The notes: generated by a model not told the origin, from the sequence alone. A stretch of DNA of 64,000 nucleotides from BPJU01 sp964425225 (GCA_964425225.1 CAYRMD010000016.1:8172-72171), one strand, 5' to 3'. Shown: positions 17,962 to 27,282, counted from the first letter of the stretch. Numbers and translations: made by a program.

Positions 17962-18864
17962 TTAGGTGCTGACCGTTGGTTCACCGGCGGAGTTACCGCG
18001 GACCATGGCCCCCGAGCGTCCGTCCTCGGCTTCTGGCACAGTCTGAGCAAAGCGCACGCGCCCCTCGAATCGCTCGATCTGCGGTAGTAAATGAAAAAGC
18101 AACTCATCAATTTGATGAAACAGCGAAACGATGCGGCTTTCAAAATAATGCGACAAAATAGCAGACGGAATAGCCACAGCTAATCCAGCCAGCGTGGTGA
18201 CCAACGCTAGATAAATCCCCTCGGCAAGATAATCGGCCTTGTTTTGTCCGGGTACCAACTGAGTCGTGTCGTGAAAAGCGCGAATCATGCCCCACACAGT
18301 TCCCATGAGGCCAAATAGCGGGGCTACAGCAGCCGAGAGGTTCAACCAGCGCACATTGTTATAAAGACGCTGCGCTTCGCGATCGCTGGCTTCCTTGACC
18401 GCATGCTCTACTTCACTGTGTGGCCGTCCAATTTTCAAGAGCATCGCGCGGATTACCGTGGCAGTGGCCGAGGGATACTTTTGACAAATTCGGTAGGCTT
18501 CTCGAGGATCGAACGGAGTGTTGCCGGAACCCAACCGCCCCAATTCACGCAACAACCCCTCGGGAATAACACGCGAACGGCGCAACTGGATAAATCGCTC
18601 AACCGTCACAGCAGCCGACAAGAAGGAAAGAGCGACAATCGGCACCATCCACGCGCGGGACTGCCAAAACAATTGAAATAAGTTCAATTCTTTGCGTTCC
18701 GGCGTATCGTGCGACGAAGCGCCCGAGTCGCGTACGGCCCCCGACTCTTGGGCAAGGACCGGCAGCACTAGCCACCCTGCCGTCCCGAGTATTGCCAAAG
18801 CAAGGTATCGGTACGGCCATCGAGGGCGCAATCGTGTCGCAATGATCGAGTGTTGGTCATACAT
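17962..18864 (-). CDS. exbB: MotA/TolQ/ExbB proton channel protein
   Basis: 300 aa. An N-terminal signal-like helix (YRYLALAILGTAGWLVLPVL) with a short periplasmic extension precedes the canonical three helices: WMVPIVALSFLSAAVTVERF, LSAAVAPLFGLMGTVWGMIR and GIYLALVTTLAGLAVAIPSA. The last two carry the small residues and the Thr expected of the ExbB/TolQ pore. The cytoplasmic loop and the amphipathic C-terminal tail are present. The signal-like extension is common in planctomycete and other non-enteric ExbB proteins. It forms an operon with the large TPR gene upstream and exbD downstream. Confidence 0.92.
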   Translation of the reverse strand: MYDQHSIIATRLRPRWPYRYLALAILGTAGWLVLPVLAQESGAVRDSGASSHDTPERKELNLFQLFWQSRAWMVPIVALSFLSAAVTVERFIQLRRSRVIPEGLLRELGRLGSGNTPFDPREAYRICQKYPSATATVIRAMLLKIGRPHSEVEHAVKEASDREAQRLYNNVRWLNLSAAVAPLFGLMGTVWGMIRAFHDTTQLVPGQNKADYLAEGIYLALVTTLAGLAVAIPSAILSHYFESRIVSLFHQIDELLFHLLPQIERFEGRVRFAQTVPEAEDGRSGAMVRGNSAGEPTVST

Positions 18865-18981
18865 CAGCGGCCAGCCTATACCATCACAAGGTTCTCTTCT
18901 GTTACTAACCTGTGCGCGTCACGAAGGTGTTGCCCATCGTTCGGCATCCGACTCGATGCAAAAACTGCAACGCTTCGTGGC

Positions 18982-21900
18982 TTAGAATCTCAATTGGTTC
19001 AGCTCGCTCAGTCGCTTCATGGCAGCTGTTGCTTCGGGCCCTTCGAGTTTTCGGTCCACAATATATTGGTAAGCCTTACGCGCATCGTCCAAAGCCCTTT
19101 GTTTAGCATCCGGTCGCGTTGCTTTTTGCAACAGTACCTCAGCACAACGCCCTGCTTCTAATGCGGCCTTGGCTAACCATGGTTTCATATCGTCCGGAGG
19201 ATTCGTTCCGCCGTACGAGTACATTGCCCGGCGGAACTCCCGGTGAGCCTCCTCGATCTTCTGTTCCTGGAAGAGGATTTCCCCGAGCAAGAATCGCGCG
19301 CGCAGGCCGACGACGTTCTGCTGGTCGGCCACTTCGGGTAAACCTTCTGCGGCTTCTGCAAAGCGGCGAAGTTTATACAAGGCTAGAGCCCGCCCGAGTA
19401 TCGCTTCAGGCACCAACGGAGATTGTCGGTCCTCCAGCAATTTGTCGAACCACGCCACGGCTGCATCCCACTGCTGAAGCTCGTTTGCCGCTTGACCGGC
19501 ATGTAGCCAAAGTAATGGGCGAGAAGCCTCGGAAGCGAGTTTGGTTGTCTCTGCTTTATCGAACAGTACGAGTGCTTCTTGATACTTGCCTTGTTGAAAG
19601 AGCGTTTCCCCTTGCATCAACAGAGCATCGCCCAGTAACGAACCGTCGGGGAATTCGCGAGTTTGCCGCTCAAAACTATCAAAACTATTAGAATAGTCCT
19701 TCTTTTGGAAATAAGAAAATCCCAACTTATACAAGGTTTTTTCTTTTAGATCTCCCGTGGCACTCTTAAGGGCCATCACATACTGCTGTATAGCAGCATC
19801 AAACTCATTTTTTTCATAATGATTTTCTGCAAGATGAAAATGAGCTTCAGCGGCCAAAGGACTATCGGGAAACTGCTCGGCGAGTTTTCGGAAGTTGTCG
19901 AGCGCTGCTTCTTTCTGGTCTAGTGCTCGATAGGTCCATGCCAGGTCGTAAATGGCTCGATCCCGTCGAGGATAATCGGGTAGTGTTTCGAGAATTTTTT
20001 CTAGAAGCTCGCGCGCGGCCTGCAGATTACCAGCGTCGTTCAAGGTGGCAGCCCAGTCGAGCCACACGTCGGCGCGGCGAACCGGGTCTGCCGTTTTTTC
20101 TGCGAAGCTACGAAAATCCTCGATTGCCAATGCATATTGACGCAAGGATCGGCGAGCGGTACCCCGCAGGAGAATCGCGTCCAATGCCAGTTCGCTCTCT
20201 GGATATTCTTCGAGAAGTCGGGTCGTATCCGTAACCGCCTCGTCGAATTTGCTGTCCTGGAACATGCACCCAGCACGTCTATAAAGTGCAAACGGACGAA
20301 AGTTCGACTTTGGATACTGGCTGATGACTTGCTGGTACAACGTTGCTGCTTTTGCATAATCACCTTGGGCGTGGTGGCATTCCCCGAGGCGATAGTAGAC
20401 CTCGTCGATCACTGAGCTGTTAGGAGCATTGTCGGCAATCGTAGTTAGAAGCGAGATTGCCTCAAGAATGCGTTGCTGCTTTTGCCGCGCACGAGCAGCC
20501 CATAATAGCAGCTCTTCCGCCCGCGGAACGGCAGGATGTGCGTTGTAGGTAGCTTCGAGCAAACTCACAGCCGTGTCGTACTGTTCGCGATAGAAATACG
20601 CTTGTCCTTCAAGTAGGGCTGCCTGGACGTGCAGCTCGGGTTGCGGCCAGCTTCCACGCAGTTTTTCCAGGTATTCGGCTAAGCGGTTGAACTGCTTCTG
20701 GGTCAGGTAGACCGTGGCCAGGCGCAATCGCCACACGCTTCGATCCGGGTGGTCTGGATACTCAGCAATCAGCCGTGTCCATTCGGATTCAGCAGCCGCT
20801 AGTTGTTGCTTCAAAATGAGGCACTCGGCCAAAATGCGCCGCGCATCGGCAACGAGTGGGTCGGACGGGTATTCAGTGCGCAGGCGCTGCGCCAAGCTTT
20901 CCGAACGATCATATTGGCGAAGTTGCCATGCCACGAGAGCTGCCGCGTAGAGGGACTGCGGCGCAAGAACGTCGCCGCGGGCCAGCTCGATAAGTCGTTC
21001 GTAAGTGGCGAGGGCTTCGGACATCTTTTCAGGTTGCGCTGCCAAGGCGTCGGCCAAATCGAACGTGAGTCGAAGATCCCACGGGCGCGGCGGCTGTTGA
21101 TCGAGTAGCTGCCGAGCCAATTGCTCGCCACTCGAAAGATCCTGGCGTTTTAAGGCAATCCGCACTAACCAGTGGCCGGCTTCCCAACGGCCCTCTGGCC
21201 ACCGTTCTTGGACTTGCTGGAAAAGTTGCTGGGCTTTATCGAGTTGATCGAGTCGATACCAGATACGACCGGCTGCCAAAAGCGATTCACCTACAAGGTG
21301 CATGTCGGCGCTTCGCTGGGCCAAATCGTGGTAGATAGCTGCCGCCTTTTCTTGTTCGCCTCGCTGCTCCAAGCAGTAGGCCCAATAGCGCCGCGCCGGT
21401 TCGGCCAACGGTGTGTCGCTGCTGGCAAGCTTCTCAAAAAGCGGCGCCGCTTCGTCCCATCGATTCAACTGCATTAAACACTCGGCCTTGCCGAAAAGTG
21501 CATCTGTGCTTAGCGGGTGTTCCTGAAAACGATTCAAAAAAGTTTCTAGTGTCTCCAAAGCCGTTGGCCACTGAGCTTGACCGCGCTGTGCCATGCTCAG
21601 CGCCACCATAGCATCGGGGATCACCGACGATTCGGGGAACTCCGCCACGACGCGCCCCAACAGCTCCGCGGCTTGACGATACTGGCCCAACAGCAAACTG
21701 GCTTCCCCATGGAAATAAAGTCCTTGATCCACATACCGGCCTCTCGGGAAATCCTTCAGCAAGGTGCCGAGGGTGCCGGTGGCTGCTTCGGCTGTTTTCC
21801 GTTTCGCTTCTGGGTCGGTCATCGATTCGGCAAGGCGCAACTGACACCAGCCCAAATTGAGCAGCGCCTCTTCCCGGAGCTCGAAACGCGGCTCGTCCTT

Positions 21901-22206
21901 CAACAAACTGGCAAATTGTTCAATTGCAGGTTGCCATTGTTCCAGGTGCACCTGACACACGGCTGCTTGATACCGTGCCCGCGGTACAATTGGGTCCTTG
22001 GGAAATCGATCGACAACGCGCTGGAACTCTTCTAGTGCCAGGTCATATTGCTGATTTTGAAAAAGATTCGTGGCCGCCTGGAAAAGCTGGACTGCCCTGG
22101 GGTCGGAGGACGCGTTCTGTTGGGCCGCGACAGCCAGCCACAGCCCACACGCACACCACCACCAAGCCCAGCACCCCCACCATGCCTGCCGTAGCCTGCC
22201 CGTCAT
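18982..22206 (-). CDS. large periplasmic TPR protein (1074 aa)
   Basis: The ATG at 22206 has a strong GGGAGAGG site 4 nt upstream and opens directly into a signal peptide (GCWAWWWCACGLWLAVAAQQ). A longer in-frame start at 22254 is less likely. The mature protein is built of about 25 tetratricopeptide-like repeats of the YfiO/YbgF/BamD type, for example AVQLFQAATNLFQNQQYDLA, GECHHAQGDYAKAATLYQQV and AEAHFHLAENHYEKNEFDAA. Such solenoids bind proteins or envelope polymers. Located upstream of exbB-exbD and the 1541-aa protein on the same strand, it probably belongs to the same envelope machine, as in Tol systems where a TPR protein accompanies TolQR (inference). Confidence 0.9.
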   Translation of the reverse strand: MTGRLRQAWWGCWAWWWCACGLWLAVAAQQNASSDPRAVQLFQAATNLFQNQQYDLALEEFQRVVDRFPKDPIVPRARYQAAVCQVHLEQWQPAIEQFASLLKDEPRFELREEALLNLGWCQLRLAESMTDPEAKRKTAEAATGTLGTLLKDFPRGRYVDQGLYFHGEASLLLGQYRQAAELLGRVVAEFPESSVIPDAMVALSMAQRGQAQWPTALETLETFLNRFQEHPLSTDALFGKAECLMQLNRWDEAAPLFEKLASSDTPLAEPARRYWAYCLEQRGEQEKAAAIYHDLAQRSADMHLVGESLLAAGRIWYRLDQLDKAQQLFQQVQERWPEGRWEAGHWLVRIALKRQDLSSGEQLARQLLDQQPPRPWDLRLTFDLADALAAQPEKMSEALATYERLIELARGDVLAPQSLYAAALVAWQLRQYDRSESLAQRLRTEYPSDPLVADARRILAECLILKQQLAAAESEWTRLIAEYPDHPDRSVWRLRLATVYLTQKQFNRLAEYLEKLRGSWPQPELHVQAALLEGQAYFYREQYDTAVSLLEATYNAHPAVPRAEELLLWAARARQKQQRILEAISLLTTIADNAPNSSVIDEVYYRLGECHHAQGDYAKAATLYQQVISQYPKSNFRPFALYRRAGCMFQDSKFDEAVTDTTRLLEEYPESELALDAILLRGTARRSLRQYALAIEDFRSFAEKTADPVRRADVWLDWAATLNDAGNLQAARELLEKILETLPDYPRRDRAIYDLAWTYRALDQKEAALDNFRKLAEQFPDSPLAAEAHFHLAENHYEKNEFDAAIQQYVMALKSATGDLKEKTLYKLGFSYFQKKDYSNSFDSFERQTREFPDGSLLGDALLMQGETLFQQGKYQEALVLFDKAETTKLASEASRPLLWLHAGQAANELQQWDAAVAWFDKLLEDRQSPLVPEAILGRALALYKLRRFAEAAEGLPEVADQQNVVGLRARFLLGEILFQEQKIEEAHREFRRAMYSYGGTNPPDDMKPWLAKAALEAGRCAEVLLQKATRPDAKQRALDDARKAYQYIVDRKLEGPEATAAMKRLSELNQLRF

Positions 22207-22444
22207 CGGACCTCTCCCATGCTTGCCATAGCCTGCAACGCGCATCTGTTTCACAATCCGAGCCGCTCCAGGTAACTACACCCCGCTTCGGCTTTCTATG
22301 TATTGTCATGTTATCCGGCCAGGCGCGTCAAAGGGAAATTGCGTGCTCACCGGTTTCGTGTGTGTGCGTCCTGGTTGTAAGTGGAATTTTGGTATAAAAG
22401 CCGCGCCTTCGCGGAAACGTACCTATTTTCCGCGGCAGGTGGAA

Positions 22445-22612
22445 AAGGGTGTGCGAGTGTTGACGGTAAGGGACATCGTTCTTTTCTTCGCCCGACCAGG
22501 GGTACGTCTGGCTTTTTTCGGTCCACCAGTTCTAACGCGGCGCGGGTGGTTTTTGACAAAGGCGTTCTGTCGAGCGACGGCTCAACAGAACCGCGACCCT
22601 AAGGGAGCGGCC
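22445..22612 (-). repeat. dispersed repeat family 2, copy 1, ending in a 33-bp-type unit
   Basis: Read on the minus strand, this stretch starts with a 33-bp-type unit (GGCCGCTCCCTTAGGGTCGC at 22612-22593). It then has CGACAGAACGCCTTTGTC near 22557-22574 and GACGTACCCCTGGTCGGG near 22491-22508. The same order of related words occurs at 31340-31490 on the same strand (AACAGAACACCTTTGCC; GACGTACGCCAGGCTCGG). Identity is moderate, so these are old copies. No coding frame is preserved. Confidence 0.65.
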
Positions 22613-22615
22613 AAT

Positions 22616-23750
22616 TCAACGCAACGGCCCTAAGGCGCAAAGGCGCACGTAAGACTGCATGTACATCCGATCGTCGGCATGGCCGAGGCGTCTTTGCGCT
22701 ATTTCAGTTAGTCCAAAGACGACTTGATCTGTGCGGCAATCGCCGCAACGGGCAGCGGTGCTGGACGCTCGGATTCGAGCAACGATGCCACGCGAGGAAC
22801 GTATCGAAGTAACCGTTATTGTGGATCGTTCGCGCAGTGTCGCCCAACGGTTACCTAACCCACTTGCCGCCGGCGCCAATTCCCATTCGTAAAGCTGCCG
22901 TGCAGTGAGATTGCGTAGCCCTTCTTTTATTAGCGTCTTACTGTTGGGCTTTGGCTGCTAGCGATTATTTATGCCAATAAGGCAACAGCGCGTGTCAGCA
23001 ATCTCGACAATAAGGCGGTTTCCAAAAGCCCGCGTCCCGTAACGTCGGCATCGTGCGCCACAAGGAGCAAGGTGCTTTTAAGTACCGTAACCTTGCAGGC
23101 GGACCTGCAATACATAAGTATGTCGATAATCATGGTCGTAAATTAAAGAGGGTGGCACCGCCGCCCTGGTGACAGGCACCCTCGGCAAGGGGACAGGCAC
23201 TGAGACCAATTGTTTTGGTAATTGTAGAAAACGAGGCACATTAAATAAACGAGACGGTCTGGCTGTTTTGGTCAAATAAGTGACATTGGAAAAAACGGTA
23301 CCGTTCCACTGTAACGTGAAGAAAACCGCCATTATCGGGATAGGATAGCGAACTGGTGCCCTGATGGCTTAAGTCGCGTTACAAGGCTGCTTGTTGTACG
23401 ACGCGGTAGTTCAGAACACGTTCTCTTGTGGGTTTTGCTAGCATGAGATGCGCTCAGCGGCGTCGCGAGGCCTTGACGCTGTCTTCGGTGGTGACTGTGA
23501 GTATGTGCGTCATCCGCGAGCAGCACGTACCCTCATTAGTTCGTTTTTGAAAAAGCTTACGGCACAAGTTCATCTGCATCCCGTAGCGGTGACGCTGCGA
23601 ACTTGGTGCACCCCGGGGGAACGCACGACCTATAAGAGCGGATTCACAAGCCGAACCGGTGAAAAAACCTGGCCCGATTCGCGTAGTGTCGCTTTCTTAC
23701 GGTCGCCGCACTTTTGGGTGCTGCTCTCTAATGGTCGTGGCTCAAATAAG
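22616..23750 (+). repeat. 1.1-kb degenerate non-coding element, copy A
   Basis: Diverged copy of 54713-55875 in inverted orientation. Shared words, with copy A then copy B coordinates: GAGGAACGTATCGAAGTAAC (22794-22813; 55640-55659 complement), AAGTATGTCGATAATCAT (23116-23133; 55314-55331), AACGTGAAGAAAACCGCCAT (23313-23332; 55116-55135), GCGGATTCACAAGCCGA (23638-23654; 54795-54811). The sum of paired coordinates stays at 78447-78453, so there is almost no net insertion or deletion over 850 bp. The left end is an ACGC repeat (22616-22648) and the right end two 33-bp-type units (23688-23745). A doubled CAGGCAC motif (23160-23200) lies inside. No frame is open in both copies for more than about 40 codons. 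Confidence 0.85.
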
Positions 23751-24000
23751 CTAGAGCCCAGTGTAACCTCTTTTCCTACATCGACGGGACCACCAAGTGA
23801 TAGCCACCCGAGTTCCCAGGTACATCCCACAACAATCAAGACCCTTTGAGAACTATTCGTTGACCCTGTTACGTAATTACTATATTGCTACGGGACTGGC
23901 TTGCGTACCGGATGGATTCCCAGGCATACGTATCCGCCAGTAACAAGTCAACCGAATTCTTTGGGAGATTCTTCCGTGGCCGTTCGCGGATACCTTCCCC

Positions 24001-24156
24001 ATGCGGAGGTGCCTAAGCTACGTGTTAGGCGGCATGCCGGTGTACGAGCAGGTTCCAGCCGAATTAGCCGATTCGGTTGCGATTGGATTAGTCGAATGGA
24101 AATTCCGCGGAGCGATCCTGATGCATACGGGCAGCCTGCGAGGAGCGTACGAATGA
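24001..24156 (+). CDS. small protein upstream of the epimerase (51 aa)
   Basis: ATG 24001 to TGA 24156, shorter than usual ORF cut-offs. Codons show a clear purine-first bias (GTG TAC GAG CAG GTT CCA GCC GAA TTA GCC GAT), and the protein is well composed: YVLGGMPVYEQVPAELADSV, then AIGLVEWKFRGAILMHTGSL ending in RGAYE. The frame is open upstream to 23944 without another usual start. Ten bases separate its stop from the epimerase GTG, and the epimerase ribosome site AAAGG (24156-24160) overlaps its stop, so the two are likely co-translated. No family recognised. The 150 bp before 23944 show no gene. Confidence 0.5.
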   Translation: MRRCLSYVLGGMPVYEQVPAELADSVAIGLVEWKFRGAILMHTGSLRGAYE

Positions 24157-24166
24157 AAGGTGTTTC

Positions 24167-25153
24167 GTGAAGAACGTCCTAGTTACGGGCGGAGCCGGCT
24201 TTATCGGCTCGCACCTGGTTGAAAAGCTGCTGCATGACGGCTGCCGGGTTGTCGTAGTGGACGATGAATCCACCGGATCGGCGGCAAACTTGTTACGGGT
24301 TAAAGAGCATCCACAACTGACTTACATCCGAGGGTCCGTTTCTGACGGAGATCTGGTTACGGAAGTGGTGGCCCAAGTCGATCAGGTTTACCACTTGGCG
24401 GCCGCTGTTGGTGTAGCGCTTATTGCGCGCGATCCGATTCAGACGATCGAGCGGAACATTTATCCGACCGAGTTGTTATTGGCCGAGCTATGCCGGCACC
24501 ATCGCGCGGGAAGAGCCGTACAGCTTTTTCTGGCCAGTACTAGCGAAGTCTATGGGAAGAATCCCAAAGACAAGTGGTCCGAGGAGGATGATCTGGTGTT
24601 CGGAAGCACCAGTCGTGCGCGCTGGTCTTATGGCGCGTCGAAGGCAATTGACGAGTTCTTGGCACTGGCCTATTGGCGGCAATATCGATTGCCGGTGGTT
24701 ATTGGGCGTTTTTTCAATGTGGTGGGACCACGACAAACCGGGGCGTACGGAATGGTCTTGCCGCGCTTCATCGAGGCTGCGCTGGAGGGGCGGCCGCTGG
24801 TGGTGCACGACGACGGACAACAGGTACGATGTTTTGCACACGTCCAAGACGTGATCCACGCTGTAGCTCAACTTATGCGCACTCCCGCCGCTTTGGGTGC
24901 GGTGATCAACATCGGCAGTGATCAACCTATCACGATACGAGAGCTGGCCAAGTTGGTCATCCGCCTTGCCGATTCGACCTCAACGATTGCTTATCAGAGC
25001 TACACCGAAGCGTACGACGCGGATTTTGAAGATGTGCGGCGTCGGGTGCCTGATCTTACCCGTCTGCGGCAGCTTATTGATTATCGACCTCGATACGATC
25101 TTGAGACAATCATCCGTGAGCTCATCGAATGGAAACGAGGCTCGAGCGTTTAA
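24167..25153 (+). CDS. NAD-dependent sugar-nucleotide epimerase/dehydratase (extended SDR)
   Basis: 328 aa, GTG start at 24167. The Rossmann motif GGAGFIGSH (residues 8-16), acidic cofactor residues VVVDDES, HLAAAVGV, and the catalytic WSYGASK (YxxxK) with an upstream Ser/Thr in FLASTSEVYGKNP identify an extended short-chain dehydrogenase. The pattern is closest to UDP-glucuronate decarboxylase and UDP-glucose epimerase types (DDGQQVRCFAHVQDVIHAV, then GAVINIGSDQPITIRELAKL). It probably converts a nucleotide sugar for surface polysaccharide. No glycosyltransferase genes are adjacent, so the substrate is open. The stop TAA at 25151-25153 lies inside an ACGC repeat (TTTAACGCAAAGGCGCAAGG), as for the permease gene at 8203. 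Confidence 0.9.
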   Translation: MKNVLVTGGAGFIGSHLVEKLLHDGCRVVVVDDESTGSAANLLRVKEHPQLTYIRGSVSDGDLVTEVVAQVDQVYHLAAAVGVALIARDPIQTIERNIYPTELLLAELCRHHRAGRAVQLFLASTSEVYGKNPKDKWSEEDDLVFGSTSRARWSYGASKAIDEFLALAYWRQYRLPVVIGRFFNVVGPRQTGAYGMVLPRFIEAALEGRPLVVHDDGQQVRCFAHVQDVIHAVAQLMRTPAALGAVINIGSDQPITIRELAKLVIRLADSTSTIAYQSYTEAYDADFEDVRRRVPDLTRLRQLIDYRPRYDLETIIRELIEWKRGSSV

Positions 25154-25186
25154 CGCAAAGGCGCAAGGAAAGCTTGAAACAAATAC

Positions 25187-26773
25187 CTAGAACGGCACGA
25201 AGTCTTGGATAACGCTCAATTGGCGAACAACACGCGACGTCGGTTCAATTGCGCGAATAGTTACTTTCACAGCCCGGAGAGGCTCGGTGTAGGCCGGCCA
25301 GGTTTCGCGTTCTTCCGGGTTGTCGACGCCCTTGATGCCGTCGTTGTCCAGCCCATCGGTACCCTGGTCCACTGCGCTTCGCCAACTAAACAACATGGGG
25401 GCTCCGCTAACTAGCGCCTGGTCTTGGTTAATTCCGTCCTGCTCGTAGTGGTATGACCAGGTGTCGTACGTCGGCACGGTTGGCCCACGGAATGGTTCGC
25501 CAGGATTCCAAGCACCGTTGTTATTCAGATCATAGAACGACGGTGGTGCCGAAAAGTGCGATCGGTACTCTGGCAAGGGATAAACGCGGGTTGGTTCGGA
25601 AACAGCCCAAGCCGGCCAATTGCTAGGGTTGCTGCCGTAACCGGCAATTAGCCGAGGTAACACGTAGCGCATATAAAACATATCAACAAACTCTCCCACG
25701 CTGATGGCGCCCGGGCCCGTCCCCAAACGGGCAAATCCAGGATCATTTGGGCTTAACACGTCCGAACCTGATGTAGAAGCGATCAACGGGGCATGCGGAT
25801 CGTAAACTTTTACGTCAAACGCCAGTAGATTGCCCTGAATTACGTCTTCACCTTGCCGGTCGCCAGTCTTAACCATGGTGTTCAGCGCCGGCAAAAAATC
25901 CACCGAACCGATACGGTTGCGTACCATATCGAACGGATAAGCCGGTGATAGAACACTGAAACTGTTCGTTGAGTTGTCGAAGGCCAAGATCGGATGGTGG
26001 CAGAATCGATTCTCACGTTTGACCAAATCAGTCAGCGAATTTGCGATCAAGTTAACGGTTATATTCCCACCGGCGACCGTTACGACCGGATGGGTGGATA
26101 TATCCGTGTTGTCATAAAAGGTTTTTAATTCGTTCCACAACTGAGCTAGATTGCTGGTGGGTACCGTGCGACTAAAGACCGCACCCAAGTCGGGCCGGAT
26201 CAAAAGGACTCGTCGATACAGGGTAATTTCCGAAGGTTGAGCACCGGCAGTGGGTTGTCCGTCTCCATTACGGTCATCCCAAATGGCCCACCAGATAATC
26301 TCGGCATAATGCGAGTCGATCGATCGTCGCACCGGGGTCAGGGTTGATGTGTCGAGGAAGAAACCCACGAAAGGGCTACCTTCGCTGCGCGCGGTGAGCG
26401 CTACTACGTCGTCAAAATCTCCGAAACTCATATCGGCTGATGGCACATCCGTAAAGCCAGAGGGTGTTGCAGAGAAAATGGATAATTGCCCGGTGTCGTA
26501 GGCGGAGCCTTCAATCAGCTCGAGGTAGCCGTCGGCCGTAGCCGGTGTGGCCCACGGACGAGCCGAACTCGTTACCCGTCGTAAGTCCTGTTGCAGACTA
26601 CGAGTCGTTCCTCGCAGTTGCCCGAGTAGCTCAACCGACGCACGCCCCTCAGCCACCTGGGAAACACCAACATTGAACTGCCACATTAGGGCATAGAGCA
26701 CCACAAGCGAGATCGCCATAGCGATGAGTAATTCGACAATCGTAACAGCTCGCCTGCCCGCCGACCCTTTCAT
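25187..26773 (-). CDS. prepilin-type protein with N-terminal methylation motif
   Basis: 528 aa from ATG at 26773; GAGGAG lies 9 nt upstream. A longer in-frame start to 26923 would put 50 residues before the leader and was rejected. A short basic leader (MKGSAGRRA) is followed by VTIVELLIAMAISLVVLYAL, a type III signal-like helix with the conserved Glu at +5. The usual Gly-Phe at the cleavage site is replaced by Ala-Val. The rest is a large beta-rich exported domain without recognisable repeats, containing runs such as EGSAYDTGQLSIFSATPSGF and VKVTIRAIEPTSRVVRQLSV near the C-terminus. It resembles PilW-like or type II secretion minor pseudopilins. No pilus assembly gene is near. Confidence 0.82.
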   Translation of the reverse strand: MKGSAGRRAVTIVELLIAMAISLVVLYALMWQFNVGVSQVAEGRASVELLGQLRGTTRSLQQDLRRVTSSARPWATPATADGYLELIEGSAYDTGQLSIFSATPSGFTDVPSADMSFGDFDDVVALTARSEGSPFVGFFLDTSTLTPVRRSIDSHYAEIIWWAIWDDRNGDGQPTAGAQPSEITLYRRVLLIRPDLGAVFSRTVPTSNLAQLWNELKTFYDNTDISTHPVVTVAGGNITVNLIANSLTDLVKRENRFCHHPILAFDNSTNSFSVLSPAYPFDMVRNRIGSVDFLPALNTMVKTGDRQGEDVIQGNLLAFDVKVYDPHAPLIASTSGSDVLSPNDPGFARLGTGPGAISVGEFVDMFYMRYVLPRLIAGYGSNPSNWPAWAVSEPTRVYPLPEYRSHFSAPPSFYDLNNNGAWNPGEPFRGPTVPTYDTWSYHYEQDGINQDQALVSGAPMLFSWRSAVDQGTDGLDNDGIKGVDNPEERETWPAYTEPLRAVKVTIRAIEPTSRVVRQLSVIQDFVPF

Positions 26774-27282
26774 CTTATGTTTCTCCTCGCTGGCGTGTTC
26801 ACTGCTGTTGCCATGTTGGCGTGGTGGGGACCTCCCGTCTGCACGATGCGCCGACGGATCTAAGCCGACCACATCAAGGGCATCGTATTTTACCGTTGTG
26901 GCACGGACCAAGACGACTGGCATTTGGTTTTCTGTAGGAGGTCGTGTTACAGTCCCGCTGATGAGCTTGGCTGGCTAAATCATCCTGCTCGATCCACGAC
27001 ACTCTATCGACTTCGACTGTGCAAAGGTTCGCTGCCTACTTGCATTGCAACCCGAATAGGGAATGTTGTCAAGCGAATTGTGTGACAGTCGGAATGTGGG
27101 GAGGTGTGCGTTGATCGGAAGAGATGTTGTTCTAGAACCCTTCGGATGTACAGCGCCGGTGGTACTGCTTTTCTTGCAAGGATCGTTTCCCCATCGGTGT
27201 TGTTCGGATCGGATTTAATCCAACTTACGCGTGGAAGTAAACAACCATGGAAGTCAGTAACCTCGGCAGGCCAATCAGTCAG
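26774..27282. other. intergenic region upstream of the prepilin gene
   Basis: No gene supported. It contains a sigma70-like promoter on the minus strand (27044-27072) pointing toward the prepilin gene; the remainder shows nothing recognisable. Confidence 0.5.
27044..27072 (-). promoter_or_regulatory. possible sigma70-type promoter for the prepilin gene
   Basis: On the minus strand, TTGACA (27072-27067) and TGCAAT (27049-27044) are separated by exactly 17 nt. The -35 is perfect and the -10 matches TATAAT at four of six positions. It lies about 270 nt before the prepilin ATG, leaving a long leader. Confidence 0.35.
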
